Position numbers and translations under genes: made by a program. DNA of 12,590 bases, from NCBI GenBank assembly GCA_937871605.1, contig CALMRM010000206.1, positions 6,751-19,340 of the forward strand, written 5' to 3'. Each line of letters starts with the position of its first letter. The first letter of the stretch is position 1. Positions 1 through 5,660 of this stretch are shown here, piece after piece. The notes under the pieces were generated by a model, which was given only the letters and a program-made list of their open reading frames with translations, was not told the origin of the DNA and did not search any database. The stretch comes from an uncultured Terriglobus sp. (GTDB taxonomy: Bacteria > Acidobacteriota > Terriglobia > Terriglobales > Acidobacteriaceae).

Positions 1-110
1 CTTCAGGATGGCGTGCGCAACGAGAAAGCAAGCAGCACAACGCAAGCGCGGCAACTGCGCTGCGCACTTTCGTCTCCTACCTTGTGACTCACGCGCACGG
101 CGCGGACTCA

Positions 111-118
111 GGGAGAAG
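111..118 (+). promoter_or_regulatory. Ribosome binding site deciding the DUF892 start
   Basis: GGGAGAAG stands 3 nt before ATG 122 (core GGAG about 6-7 nt away). It supports this start over the longer open frame from position 8 and over the ATG three codons downstream at 131. Confidence 0.6.
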
Positions 119-121
119 CAA

Positions 122-754
122 ATGGCATTGATGGATGTGTTGCTCGACGAGATGCGCGATCTGTACAGCGCGGAAAACCAACTGGTCAAGGCACTGCCCA
201 AGGTGGCAAAGGGCTGTAACGACGACAGCTTGAAGTCGCAGATCAAGAACCACCTGGAAGAGACCAAGGGCCAGGTGCTGCGCCTGCGTGAGGCCTTTGG
301 CCACCTGGGCAAGAAGCCCACGGGCCAGCACTGCAACGGCATGGAAGGCGTCATCGAAGAGGGCCAGGACGCGCTCGAGAAGGACGAGGAAGGCGCGAAT
401 AAGGACCTGTGCATCGTGGGCGCAACGCTGCGCGTGGAGCACTACGAGGTTGCGGGCTACACGGTCGCGATCTCGTTGGCGAAGGCGCTCAAGCAGACGG
501 ATGTTGCCGCGCTGCTGAATGAGAACCTGAAGGAAGAGCTTGCAGCCGCGAAGGCGCTGCAGGCCGCCAGCAAGCCGCTGCTAAAGCAGGCTGCCAGCGA
601 GGACGACGCCGACGAGAACGAGGACGAGAAGAAGCCCAAGTCCGCCAAGGAAAAGCAAAGCGAGCAGGAGAGCCAGGAGGACGAAGAGGAAGCCGCGCCC
701 GAACTGCAGGGCAAGGCCGCGTCCAAAGCTGCAAAGACCAGCAAACGGAAGTAA
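122..754 (+). CDS. DUF892/YciE-family ferritin-like protein with long acidic/lysine-rich tail
   Basis: The 210-aa product opens with MALMDVLLDEMRDLYSAENQ, the hallmark N-terminus of the DUF892 (YciE/YciF) family, whose members fold as a ferritin-like four-helix bundle. Likely metal-site carboxylate/histidine positions are visible in SAENQ (E18), HLEETK and RVEHYE. The biochemical role of the family is not settled; it is often linked to stress response. The helical domain fills roughly residues 1-155. After it comes a tail of about 50 residues almost entirely of E, D, K, S, A and Q, ending in a basic KAAKTSKRK, which the usual 160-170-aa family member lacks. I chose ATG 122 because GGGAGAAG lies 3-10 nt upstream and family homology begins there; the open frame extends to position 8, but that part (38 codons) is Arg/Cys-rich and not family-like. 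A strong hairpin follows the gene. The family call is firm; the function is open. Confidence 0.9.
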   Translation: MALMDVLLDEMRDLYSAENQLVKALPKVAKGCNDDSLKSQIKNHLEETKGQVLRLREAFGHLGKKPTGQHCNGMEGVIEEGQDALEKDEEGANKDLCIVGATLRVEHYEVAGYTVAISLAKALKQTDVAALLNENLKEELAAAKALQAASKPLLKQAASEDDADENEDEKKPKSAKEKQSEQESQEDEEEAAPELQGKAASKAAKTSKRK

Positions 755-773
755 GCTGCGCCACATACTACAG

Positions 774-797
774 GTCCCCGCCCATTTCGGCGGGGAC
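774..797 (+). terminator. Hairpin terminator after the DUF892 gene
   Basis: A perfect 9-bp GC-rich stem (GTCCCCGCC / GGCGGGGAC) with a 6-nt loop begins 19 nt after the stop codon. The following TTCGTAGTT is only weakly T-rich, so it could end transcription moderately or work as a 3' stabiliser. Confidence 0.65.
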
Positions 798-831
798 TTC
801 GTAGTTACGTCCAACCAGGTGAGGTCCCCTG

Positions 832-1329
832 ATGAATCACTCGCATCGTGTGCTCGCGGTCTTGCTTGTGCCAGGTCTGTGCACCACGGCACGCGCCATG
901 GCGCAGGGACAGCCACCCGCGCCATCCGGCTGCACGCTCGACTTCGGGGATCACTACAAGTGCAACCGTGCCACCTTTCAACAGCGGCTTGCCGCGTCCA
1001 GAACCGCACGCATCGATACGGATCGCCTGGACCTGTTCGCGCACAAGCACACCGAGGAGCTTGTGGAGAGTCTCGGCAAGACGGTTGTCGCACCGGAGCA
1101 GCGGCCGGACCTGGTGTTCGATCTCGCGCCCATCGACCGCAGCGGCCGGCTGGATCTAAGCCCGGCTGCGGTGCCACTGGCCACGCTCACGGTGTATGAC
1201 ACCTCCATGGGATCAGGCGCGCGTTCTCGCATCTGGGTCGAGACCATCGATGGCGACGCAGACAAGCCATGGCCCGGCATCGTTACCGAACTGCTGCGTA
1301 AATTTCAGGTGGATGCGCTACCGCATTGA
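832..1329 (+). CDS. Small exported protein of unknown function
   Basis: The 165-aa product has a plausible signal peptide: a short basic start, a hydrophobic stretch around residues 7-15, and a likely cleavage site near ARAMAQG. The mature part carries a cysteine pair in GCTLDFGDHYKC, an Arg/His/Glu-rich helix-like central part, then alternating beta-like segments such as PDLVFDL, LATLTVYD and RIWVETIDGD, and finally KPWPGIVTELLRKFQ. I do not recognise a named domain; the 'DLVF...LATLTVYD...W.E....D.PWP' arrangement recalls small secreted hypothetical proteins common in Acidobacteriota. The start is supported by AGGTGAGG at 818-825. The gene lies 77 nt after the DUF892 gene, beyond that gene's hairpin, and 59 nt before the DUF2911 gene. 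A 6-bp hairpin (TGACGC / GCGTCA, 1327-1344) overlaps its stop codon. Confidence 0.75.
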   Translation: MNHSHRVLAVLLVPGLCTTARAMAQGQPPAPSGCTLDFGDHYKCNRATFQQRLAASRTARIDTDRLDLFAHKHTEELVESLGKTVVAPEQRPDLVFDLAPIDRSGRLDLSPAAVPLATLTVYDTSMGSGARSRIWVETIDGDADKPWPGIVTELLRKFQVDALPH

Positions 1330-1388
1330 CGCACGGTGGCGTCATAGCATCGTCCTCGTTTGCAAGAATGAAGATCTAAGGGAGTTGT

Positions 1389-1994
1389 ATGAAGACATTG
1401 ATGCTTGCCGTGGCGCTTGCCCTGCCCTGTACCGCAACCGTTGCCCTGCACGCGCAGCCGGGCCGCGGTGCCAACCTGCCCAGCCCGGGGCGCAAAGCCG
1501 ACGTGACCGTAGGCAAGGCGCAGATCAACATGGACTACGGCGCACCCAGCCTGCGTGGACGCAAGGCGCTTGGCGGTGATCTAATGCCCTACAACACTTG
1601 GTGGCGCACCGGCGCCAACGAGGCCACCACGTTCGACACCACGGGCGACGTGACCGTGGGCAACCTGCACGTGCCCGCAGGCAAGTACACGATTGTTACG
1701 CTGCCCAGCGAGGGAGAGTGGCAGCTGGTGATTTGCAAGCACACCGGCCAGTGGGGCACGGAGCGCTTCGAAGCCGACGACCTGGGCAAGGTGCCCATGA
1801 TGAAGGCCGCTCTCTCCGCGCCGCAGGAGGTCATGTCCATCGGCTTTGAGAAGACCACCGGCAAGGCAACGCAGATGCATATCAAGTGGGAGACCACAGA
1901 CGTATGGGTGCCGATCACCTCGACGACCAAGGCCAGCTTCCGCACAGACCCGGCGCAGAAGGGCAAGTACCAGCCGCTGACGGCGACTCGGTAG
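1389..1994 (+). CDS. Exported DUF2911 domain protein
   Basis: The 201-aa product starts with a signal peptide (MKTLMLAVALALP, hydrophobic to about residue 20, cleavage likely after HAQ). The mature protein matches the DUF2911 family: INMDYGAPSLRGRKALGG, PYNTWWRTGANEATTF, VPAGKYTIVTLP and EWQLVICK are its conserved blocks, forming a beta-rich periplasmic or surface domain at about residues 30-170. The family is abundant in Bacteroidota and Acidobacteriota; its function is unknown. The start is supported by AAGGGAG about 5 nt upstream (1379-1385). The gene ends 53 nt before a very strong hairpin, so it is probably the last cistron of its transcript. Confidence 0.88.
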   Translation: MKTLMLAVALALPCTATVALHAQPGRGANLPSPGRKADVTVGKAQINMDYGAPSLRGRKALGGDLMPYNTWWRTGANEATTFDTTGDVTVGNLHVPAGKYTIVTLPSEGEWQLVICKHTGQWGTERFEADDLGKVPMMKAALSAPQEVMSIGFEKTTGKATQMHIKWETTDVWVPITSTTKASFRTDPAQKGKYQPLTATR

Positions 1995-2047
1995 CAAGGC
2001 ACCGGTGGCCATTGCTTGTGATCATCACCTAGCGTGATGCGTGATTG

Positions 2048-2074
2048 CCCCACATCTCCGGAGGAGATGTGGGG
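2048..2074. terminator. Strong hairpin terminator after DUF2911 gene
   Basis: A perfect 12-bp stem (CCCCACATCTCC / GGAGATGTGGGG) with a 3-nt GGA loop is followed by TCTCTAGTT. It is very stable and well placed as an intrinsic terminator for the DUF2911 gene. Confidence 0.8.
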
Positions 2075-2111
2075 TCTCTAGTTACCAGTTCCGGCTCTGT
2101 ACCTACTCATG

Positions 2112-2292
2112 TGTCATCCCGCAGCGAAGCGTAGGGATCTGCATGTGTGTTCGTCCATGCAAGTAACTAGGCATTTGCACTGCAGTTGAAGTGTTCGCGC
2201 CTTGCGCGAACGGGTTGGCGTTACGCGCTACTAAAAGAGGTTGCGCGGGACCGGCACACATGCAGATCCCTCCGCTACGCTACGGGATGACA
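2112..2292. repeat. Paired REP/BIME-like inverted repeat element
   Basis: The 38-nt left arm (2112-2149, beginning TGTCATCCCGCAGCGAAGCG) is repeated as reverse complement in the right arm (2255-2292, ending TACGGGATGACA). 35 of 38 positions match, and the arms are 105 nt apart. The spacer holds a perfect 8-bp hairpin with a 3-nt loop (GTTCGCGC-CTT-GCGCGAAC, 2193-2211). From memory, the motif 'GTCATCC..GCGAAGCG..GGATCT' belongs to a type of dispersed intergenic repeat common in Acidobacteriota and some other phyla. No transposase gene is present. Together with the terminator before it, this accounts for most of the 353-nt gap 1995-2347. The right arm ends 14 nt before the upstream GTG option and 56 nt before the chosen ATG of the M24 gene. 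Confidence 0.8.
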
Positions 2293-2347
2293 ACGCAAGA
2301 AGTGAGTGAACAGGCGGACGGGTAAGCTGGTCGTGAGGACGACACAG

Positions 2348-3544
2348 ATGGATCTGCAACGTGTACAAGAGGCGCTGCGCGCGGGGAAGCTGGATGGTTG
2401 GCTGTTCTACGACCACCACGTGCGCGACCCACTGGCGTACCGCATCCTCGGGCTTGATCCGCATGCGCACGTCACGCGCCGCTGGTTTTACTTCATTCCC
2501 GCAAAGGGCGAGCCGCAGAAATTGAACCACCGCATTGAGGCAGGCAAGCTGGACGCGCTGCCCGGCGAGCGCACGCTGTACAGCACGTGGCAGGAGATGG
2601 AGGCCGCGCTCGAAACCACCCTGCGTGGCAGCACGCGGCTGGCCATGCAGTACTCCCCGCGCAACGCGGTCATGTACGTGTCGATGGTGGACGCGGGCAC
2701 GATTGAGTTGCTGCGCGCGCTGGGTAAGGAGCCTGTCTCCTCTGCCGACCTGGTGAGCGAATTTGAGGCAGTGCTGACAGAGCGGCAGGTGGAGACGCAC
2801 TACATCGCGCAACGCAAAATTGATCGCATTCTCGAGGACGGGTGGCGCGAGATGGGCGCACGCGCGCGCAGCGACCGCGGCACGGACGAGTTTGCCATGG
2901 TGCAGTGGCTGCAGGGAGAACTCGAACGCGAAGGCCTGGTGTGGGAACACGGTCCCAACGTCAGCGTCGGCGCGAACGCTGCGGATTCGCACTACGAACC
3001 GGCTGCGGCAACAGCGGCGAAGATTGAGCGTGGCAGCTTCATCCTGGTTGATATCTGGGGCAAGCTGAAGGACGACCCAGATGCCGTGTGGTACGACATC
3101 ACCTGGACTGGCGTGGTGGACCGCGACCCTACCGAGCTCGAGGGGCGCGTGTTTAAGGCCGTTGCGGAGGCACGCGACGCCGCTGTCTCACTGATACAGT
3201 ATCGCTTCCACGCAGACGAGGCCGTGGCCGGGTGGGAGCCCGATGCAGCCGCACGTGGGGTCATTGCGCGGGCCGGTTTCGGCGAGTGGTTCACGCACCG
3301 CACCGGCCACAACATCGGCACAGAGCTGCACGGCGCGGGCGCGCACCTGGACAACTTTGAAACGCACGATGAGCGCCGCATCCTGCCCATGACCTGCTTC
3401 TCCGTGGAGCCGGGCATCTACCTAGCTGGCAATGGTTGGGGCGGGGCGGAATGCTTCGGTGTGCGCAGCGAGGTGGACATGATTACGCATCCGGGCTCCG
3501 CTGTTGTCACAGGCAAGATTCAGCAGGAGCTGGTGCGTATCTAG
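2348..3544 (+). CDS. M24 family metallopeptidase (Xaa-Pro aminopeptidase-like)
   Basis: The 398-aa product fits the M24 'pita-bread' peptidase family, cytosolic dimetal enzymes that remove N-terminal residues, often before proline. The N-terminal creatinase-like domain covers about residues 1-160, the catalytic domain about 165-398. All five expected metal ligands can be placed: D235 (LVDIWG), D250 (YDITWTG), H321 (RTGHNIG), E354 (SVEPGIY) and E375 (RSEVDM). The ligand-to-ligand context DIWG...YDITWTG is a variant of the usual DxG...DITRT. I prefer ATG 2348 because the family-like start MDLQRVQEALR begins there and GAGGA lies 8 nt upstream; an in-frame GTG at 2306 would add 14 residues (NRRTGKLVVRTTQ) with no family resemblance. 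The gene is monocistronic between the repeat element and a hairpin. Substrate is not predictable. Confidence 0.9.
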   Translation: MDLQRVQEALRAGKLDGWLFYDHHVRDPLAYRILGLDPHAHVTRRWFYFIPAKGEPQKLNHRIEAGKLDALPGERTLYSTWQEMEAALETTLRGSTRLAMQYSPRNAVMYVSMVDAGTIELLRALGKEPVSSADLVSEFEAVLTERQVETHYIAQRKIDRILEDGWREMGARARSDRGTDEFAMVQWLQGELEREGLVWEHGPNVSVGANAADSHYEPAAATAAKIERGSFILVDIWGKLKDDPDAVWYDITWTGVVDRDPTELEGRVFKAVAEARDAAVSLIQYRFHADEAVAGWEPDAAARGVIARAGFGEWFTHRTGHNIGTELHGAGAHLDNFETHDERRILPMTCFSVEPGIYLAGNGWGGAECFGVRSEVDMITHPGSAVVTGKIQQELVRI

Positions 3545-3567
3545 CGGCGCTGCAGCAGCAAGTCATG

Positions 3568-3595
3568 AGGCCAGTCTGCACACGTAGACTGGCCT
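3568..3595 (+). terminator. Hairpin terminator after the M24 peptidase gene
   Basis: A perfect 10-bp stem (AGGCCAGTCT / AGACTGGCCT) encloses an 8-nt loop that can zip further by a G-T and a C-G pair, and is followed by TTGTACGTT. It begins 24 nt after the stop codon. Confidence 0.75.
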
Positions 3596-3601
3596 TGTAC
3601 G

Positions 3602-3706
3602 TTCAACGGGGCTTTCACAATGCGCGTTTGGTTTGGCAAGGGCAAAACCAAGGTTGCCAAACGCAACACGGCCCTGCTTGCAGGCAGGGCCGTCATTCCC
3701 GTTGAA
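3602..3706 (+). other. Possible structured RNA with three-way junction
   Basis: Three stems nest cleanly. The closing stem is TTCAACGGG (3602-3610) with CCCGTTGAA (3698-3706), plus a G-T pair inside. The second is TTTGGCAA (3632-3639) with TTGCCAAA (3654-3661); the alternative GCGTTTGG (3624-3631) with CCAAACGC (3657-3664) competes for the same 3' arm. The third is ACGGCCCTGC (3668-3677) with GCAGGGCCGT (3684-3693). Junction strands are about 12, 3 and 3 nt. It lies just beyond the M24 terminator and just before a perfect AGGAGG, as a 5' leader or independent RNA would. It matches no riboswitch or ribozyme core I can recognise. A small non-autonomous mobile palindrome is an equally valid reading. 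Confidence 0.35.
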
Positions 3707-3707
3707 A

Positions 3708-3713
3708 GGAGGA
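3708..3713 (+). promoter_or_regulatory. Perfect Shine-Dalgarno before a 27-codon ORF
   Basis: AGGAGG sits 9 nt before ATG 3723 and immediately after the closing stem of the candidate structured RNA. It is one of only two perfect AGGAGG sites found before a start codon in this window. Confidence 0.5.
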
Positions 3714-3722
3714 CCGAATCGT

Positions 3723-3806
3723 ATGTTACGCGTAAACGTACGTTTCAGCCTTGCTGTCCATCTGCCCTTGCGGTGGATGGCTGCTCTGCTCTACCTGTTA
3801 CGGTAG
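3723..3806 (+). CDS. Candidate 27-aa small or leader peptide
   Basis: ATG 3723 opens 27 codons ending at TAG 3804-3806. The peptide begins MLRVNVRFSLAV and ends WMAALLYLLR: a basic start followed by a hydrophobic, Leu-rich stretch, so it could insert in a membrane or be a leader peptide. The perfect AGGAGG at 9-nt spacing is the main support. Its stop lies inside the right arm of a hairpin (3786-3811), and two overlapping palindromes, TTACGCGTAA (3726-3735) and AAACGTACGTTT (3734-3745), cover the start of the coding part. No homologue is recognised. It precedes the DUF6677-like gene by 97 nt. A chance ORF is possible. Confidence 0.35.
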   Translation: MLRVNVRFSLAVHLPLRWMAALLYLLR

Positions 3807-3811
3807 GGCAG
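3786..3811 (+). promoter_or_regulatory. Hairpin with competing partner, attenuator-like
   Basis: CTGCTCTACC (3786-3795) pairs with GGTAGGGCAG (3802-3811) through 10 pairs including one U-G. The same right arm can pair instead with CTGCCCT (3762-3768), giving a perfect 7-bp alternative. Both left arms are inside the 27-codon ORF and its stop is in the right arm, so ribosome position could choose the fold. There is no T-run after it, so classical intrinsic attenuation is not shown. A further stem-loop follows at 3821-3846 (TTCCGGTGG / CCACTGGAA, one G-U). Confidence 0.3.
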
Positions 3812-3903
3812 ATAACAGGCTTCCGGTGGTGTGAAGCCCACTGGAAGTCAAGATCAGCATACGCCCATCCTGCGCGGCGTCAACTGCTATCATCAACAAC
3901 GAA

Positions 3904-4314
3904 ATGGCAGCCACCCAGACGACCGTAGTGCCCGTGCGCCGCAGCACGCTTTCGCCCACGCTGGTGCTGCTGGCCGGCTGGCTCCTGCCCGGGCTGGGGC
4001 ACCTCCTGCTCAAGAAGCCGATTCGTGCGGCGCTGCTGTTTGTGTCGATCGTGGCCATGTTTCTGATCGGCATGGGGCTGCACGGCAAGCTCTACGTGGT
4101 CAACGGCGACATGCTGGATTTGCTGGGGTTTGTGGGCCAAATGGGGTCGCCGCTGCTGTGGGCCGGGGCGCATCTCCTGGGTGCGGGCGCGGCTCAACTG
4201 AGCGACACGCTGTCGGACTACGGCAGCAAGTTCGCTGTTGTGGCTGGGCTGCTGAACGTGATGGCCGCGGTGGATGCACAGTCGCTAGCCAACGGACGAA
4301 AGGCGGGCCTCTGA
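3904..4314 (+). CDS. Integral membrane protein, DUF6677-like
   Basis: The 136-aa protein has hydrophobic segments at about residues 17-35 (containing GWLLPGLGHLLLKK), 39-60, 82-97 and 109-124. The 'W..PG.GH...K....A' block resembles the TM2/DUF6677-type motif found in small acidobacterial membrane proteins; function is unknown. No clear Shine-Dalgarno precedes ATG 3904. A TATCAT box at 3888-3893 lies 10 nt before the start, so the transcript might be leaderless, though no good -35 is visible. The stop TGA 4312-4314 shares its A with the next gene's ATG, which indicates translational coupling with the 56-aa membrane protein. The family name is from memory and moderately sure. Confidence 0.75.
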   Translation: MAATQTTVVPVRRSTLSPTLVLLAGWLLPGLGHLLLKKPIRAALLFVSIVAMFLIGMGLHGKLYVVNGDMLDLLGFVGQMGSPLLWAGAHLLGAGAAQLSDTLSDYGSKFAVVAGLLNVMAAVDAQSLANGRKAGL

Positions 4315-4484
4315 TGTCGCACTTCTCTGCCGTGCTGCTCTACGCGCTGTTCGCCTCGGTCGTATTCGGGATCACGCAGCGGGCCGAGCCAAAGATGATG
4401 ATCCGATTCGGCGCGTACTGCTTTGCCCTGTTTGTTGTGGCCACGTTTGTTGTCAGTTGGGGCATGTGGGCGATTAAACACTGA
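4314..4484 (+). CDS. 56-aa two-helix membrane protein of unknown function
   Basis: ATG 4314 begins in the last base of the preceding stop codon (TGATG), so it is very likely translated by coupling. The peptide starts MSHFSAVLLYALFASVVFG, giving one hydrophobic helix (about 5-20), a short charged loop (TQRAEPKMMIR), then a second helix (about 31-53) ending WGMWAIKH. It has no recognised domain. The pairing with the DUF6677-like gene suggests a common membrane complex or shared role, which is inference. The gap after it, 4485-4582, separates it from a converging gene; I see only a weak 7-bp hairpin (4505-4528) there. Confidence 0.75.
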   Translation: MSHFSAVLLYALFASVVFGITQRAEPKMMIRFGAYCFALFVVATFVVSWGMWAIKH

Positions 4485-4582
4485 CGTTGAAGCGTGTCTC
4501 TGTGCGTACTTAGCGTGTCGAAAGTACGTAATCAAGGCCGCCCAGGCAGCAAAAATACACGCTCACGACGCACTTTTGCACG

Positions 4583-5578
4583 CTAACTGCGCGCTTTCGT
4601 CCACACATTGGCGTAAAAGCCGAGCCGCTCGTGAAATCCGAGGCTGCGGTACAGTTTGAGCGCGGGTGTGTTCGCTTCCGTCACCGTCAGGGTCATCGCA
4701 CGGAAGCCACGCGCGGCCAGCTGCGTGGCCGCATGGCGCAGCAGCAGCCGGCCCAAGCCGTAGCCACGCCGCCGCGGTGCCACGCACAGTTGGGTCACAT
4801 GGGCCACATCCGGCTCCACACGCGACACCAGCAGCAGCGCCTCCAGTTGGCCGGAGCGCTCGTTGGTAATGACAAAGGAGTGCTCCGCGTCAAAGACGCC
4901 GCAGCCCGGGAATCGCACGATGTTATGCAGGAAGCGCAGTGAGCCCTGCACGGTGCGGTACTGGTCGTTGATGTGCGAGTCGCCGTGGCCCTCGTAGCAG
5001 CGGTGGATGAGGTCGCCCGCGGGCTGGTAGTGCGGTGCCAGCCAGCGCTGCAGGTGCAGGCTGCCGGGCAGCGGCGGCACCGGCTCGTCCGGCCGGCGCA
5101 CCAGGCCGTTTTCCGGCAGCAACTCACGCACGTCTGGCAGCTCTGCTTCCAGAAAGAGCCGCCGGTCAGCCAGAAACCCATGCTCCCGAAAGGGCTCCTG
5201 CATGGTTTCGCTCTCCAGCATCAGCTGCGACTCCACCCGCTCCACACCGGGGGTGTGCTGCAGCATGGGCAGCAGGTGGTTCAGCAGCAGCACTTCCAAG
5301 GGCTGCTTTTCTTCGCCACGCGCAAACACATCGCCTACCACGGCCTTTTGCGTCTCGTACACGGAAAAACAGTAGCCCTCCACAGCCCCCGTTTCGCGGC
5401 TCAGCGCCACAAAGCCAGGCAAGATGCGCGAGTCCAGGTAGCTCAGCAGCAGGCCGACGGACTGGGTGTAGTCCCAGCGCAGCCGCGTGCGCCACAGCGC
5501 GGCCTCCTCCAGCAGCAATGGCCGCAGGGCAGCACCGGTAAACAGCCTGAGGTCACGTACATCGTAGCGGTGCAGCAA
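4583..5578 (-). CDS. GNAT family N-acetyltransferase, about 331 aa
   Basis: The C-terminal half (about residues 170-331) is a clear GNAT acetyltransferase. Beta-4 leads into the acetyl-CoA pyrophosphate loop LCVAPRRRGYGLGRLLL (about 264-280, R-x-x-G-x-G), followed by EANTPALKLYRSLGF (301-315), the usual motif B end. The N-terminal 170 residues have alternating helix/strand pattern and may be a degenerate second GNAT module. The acceptor (protein, amine or antibiotic) cannot be predicted. No ATG or GTG exists between the in-frame upstream TAA and the homologous part, so TTG 5578 is the likely start; AGGAC 7 nt upstream supports it. It is the last gene of the minus-strand series, 82 nt behind the glycosyltransferase. 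Confidence 0.85.
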   Translation of the reverse strand: MLHRYDVRDLRLFTGAALRPLLLEEAALWRTRLRWDYTQSVGLLLSYLDSRILPGFVALSRETGAVEGYCFSVYETQKAVVGDVFARGEEKQPLEVLLLNHLLPMLQHTPGVERVESQLMLESETMQEPFREHGFLADRRLFLEAELPDVRELLPENGLVRRPDEPVPPLPGSLHLQRWLAPHYQPAGDLIHRCYEGHGDSHINDQYRTVQGSLRFLHNIVRFPGCGVFDAEHSFVITNERSGQLEALLLVSRVEPDVAHVTQLCVAPRRRGYGLGRLLLRHAATQLAARGFRAMTLTVTEANTPALKLYRSLGFHERLGFYANVWTKARS

Positions 5579-5585
5579 AGGTACA

Positions 5586-5590
5586 GTCCT
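5586..5590 (-). promoter_or_regulatory. Ribosome binding site supporting a TTG start
   Basis: On the minus strand AGGAC lies 7 nt before TTG 5578-5576. It is the only purine-rich site between the in-frame TAA upstream and the acetyltransferase body. Confidence 0.45.
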
Positions 5591-5660
5591 GTGCGGAGGG
5601 AGTTCCTCTAGCCTATCGGCTTACCCGTGCTTCCGGAACAAAAGCAACAGCGGGGGAATC

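Noticed and set aside
8..121. N-terminal extension of the DUF892 protein
   Set aside because: The extra 38 residues are Arg/Cys/Ala-rich and not family-like, and a good ribosome site precedes ATG 122.
3602..3706. Hammerhead ribozyme or tRNA-like fold
   Set aside because: The three-way junction lacks the CTGATGA and GAAA core strands of a hammerhead, and there is no anticodon/T-arm arrangement or CCA end.
3620..3928. A 102-codon plus-strand frame starting MRVWFGKGKTK
   Set aside because: It runs through the stems of the candidate RNA and into the DUF6677-like gene, has no ribosome site and no domain-like composition.
3831..4484. A 217-codon frame containing the 56-aa membrane protein at its end
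   Set aside because: Its first 160 codons are an out-of-frame reading of the DUF6677-like gene. Only the part from ATG 4314 is protein-like and its start is coupled to the upstream stop.
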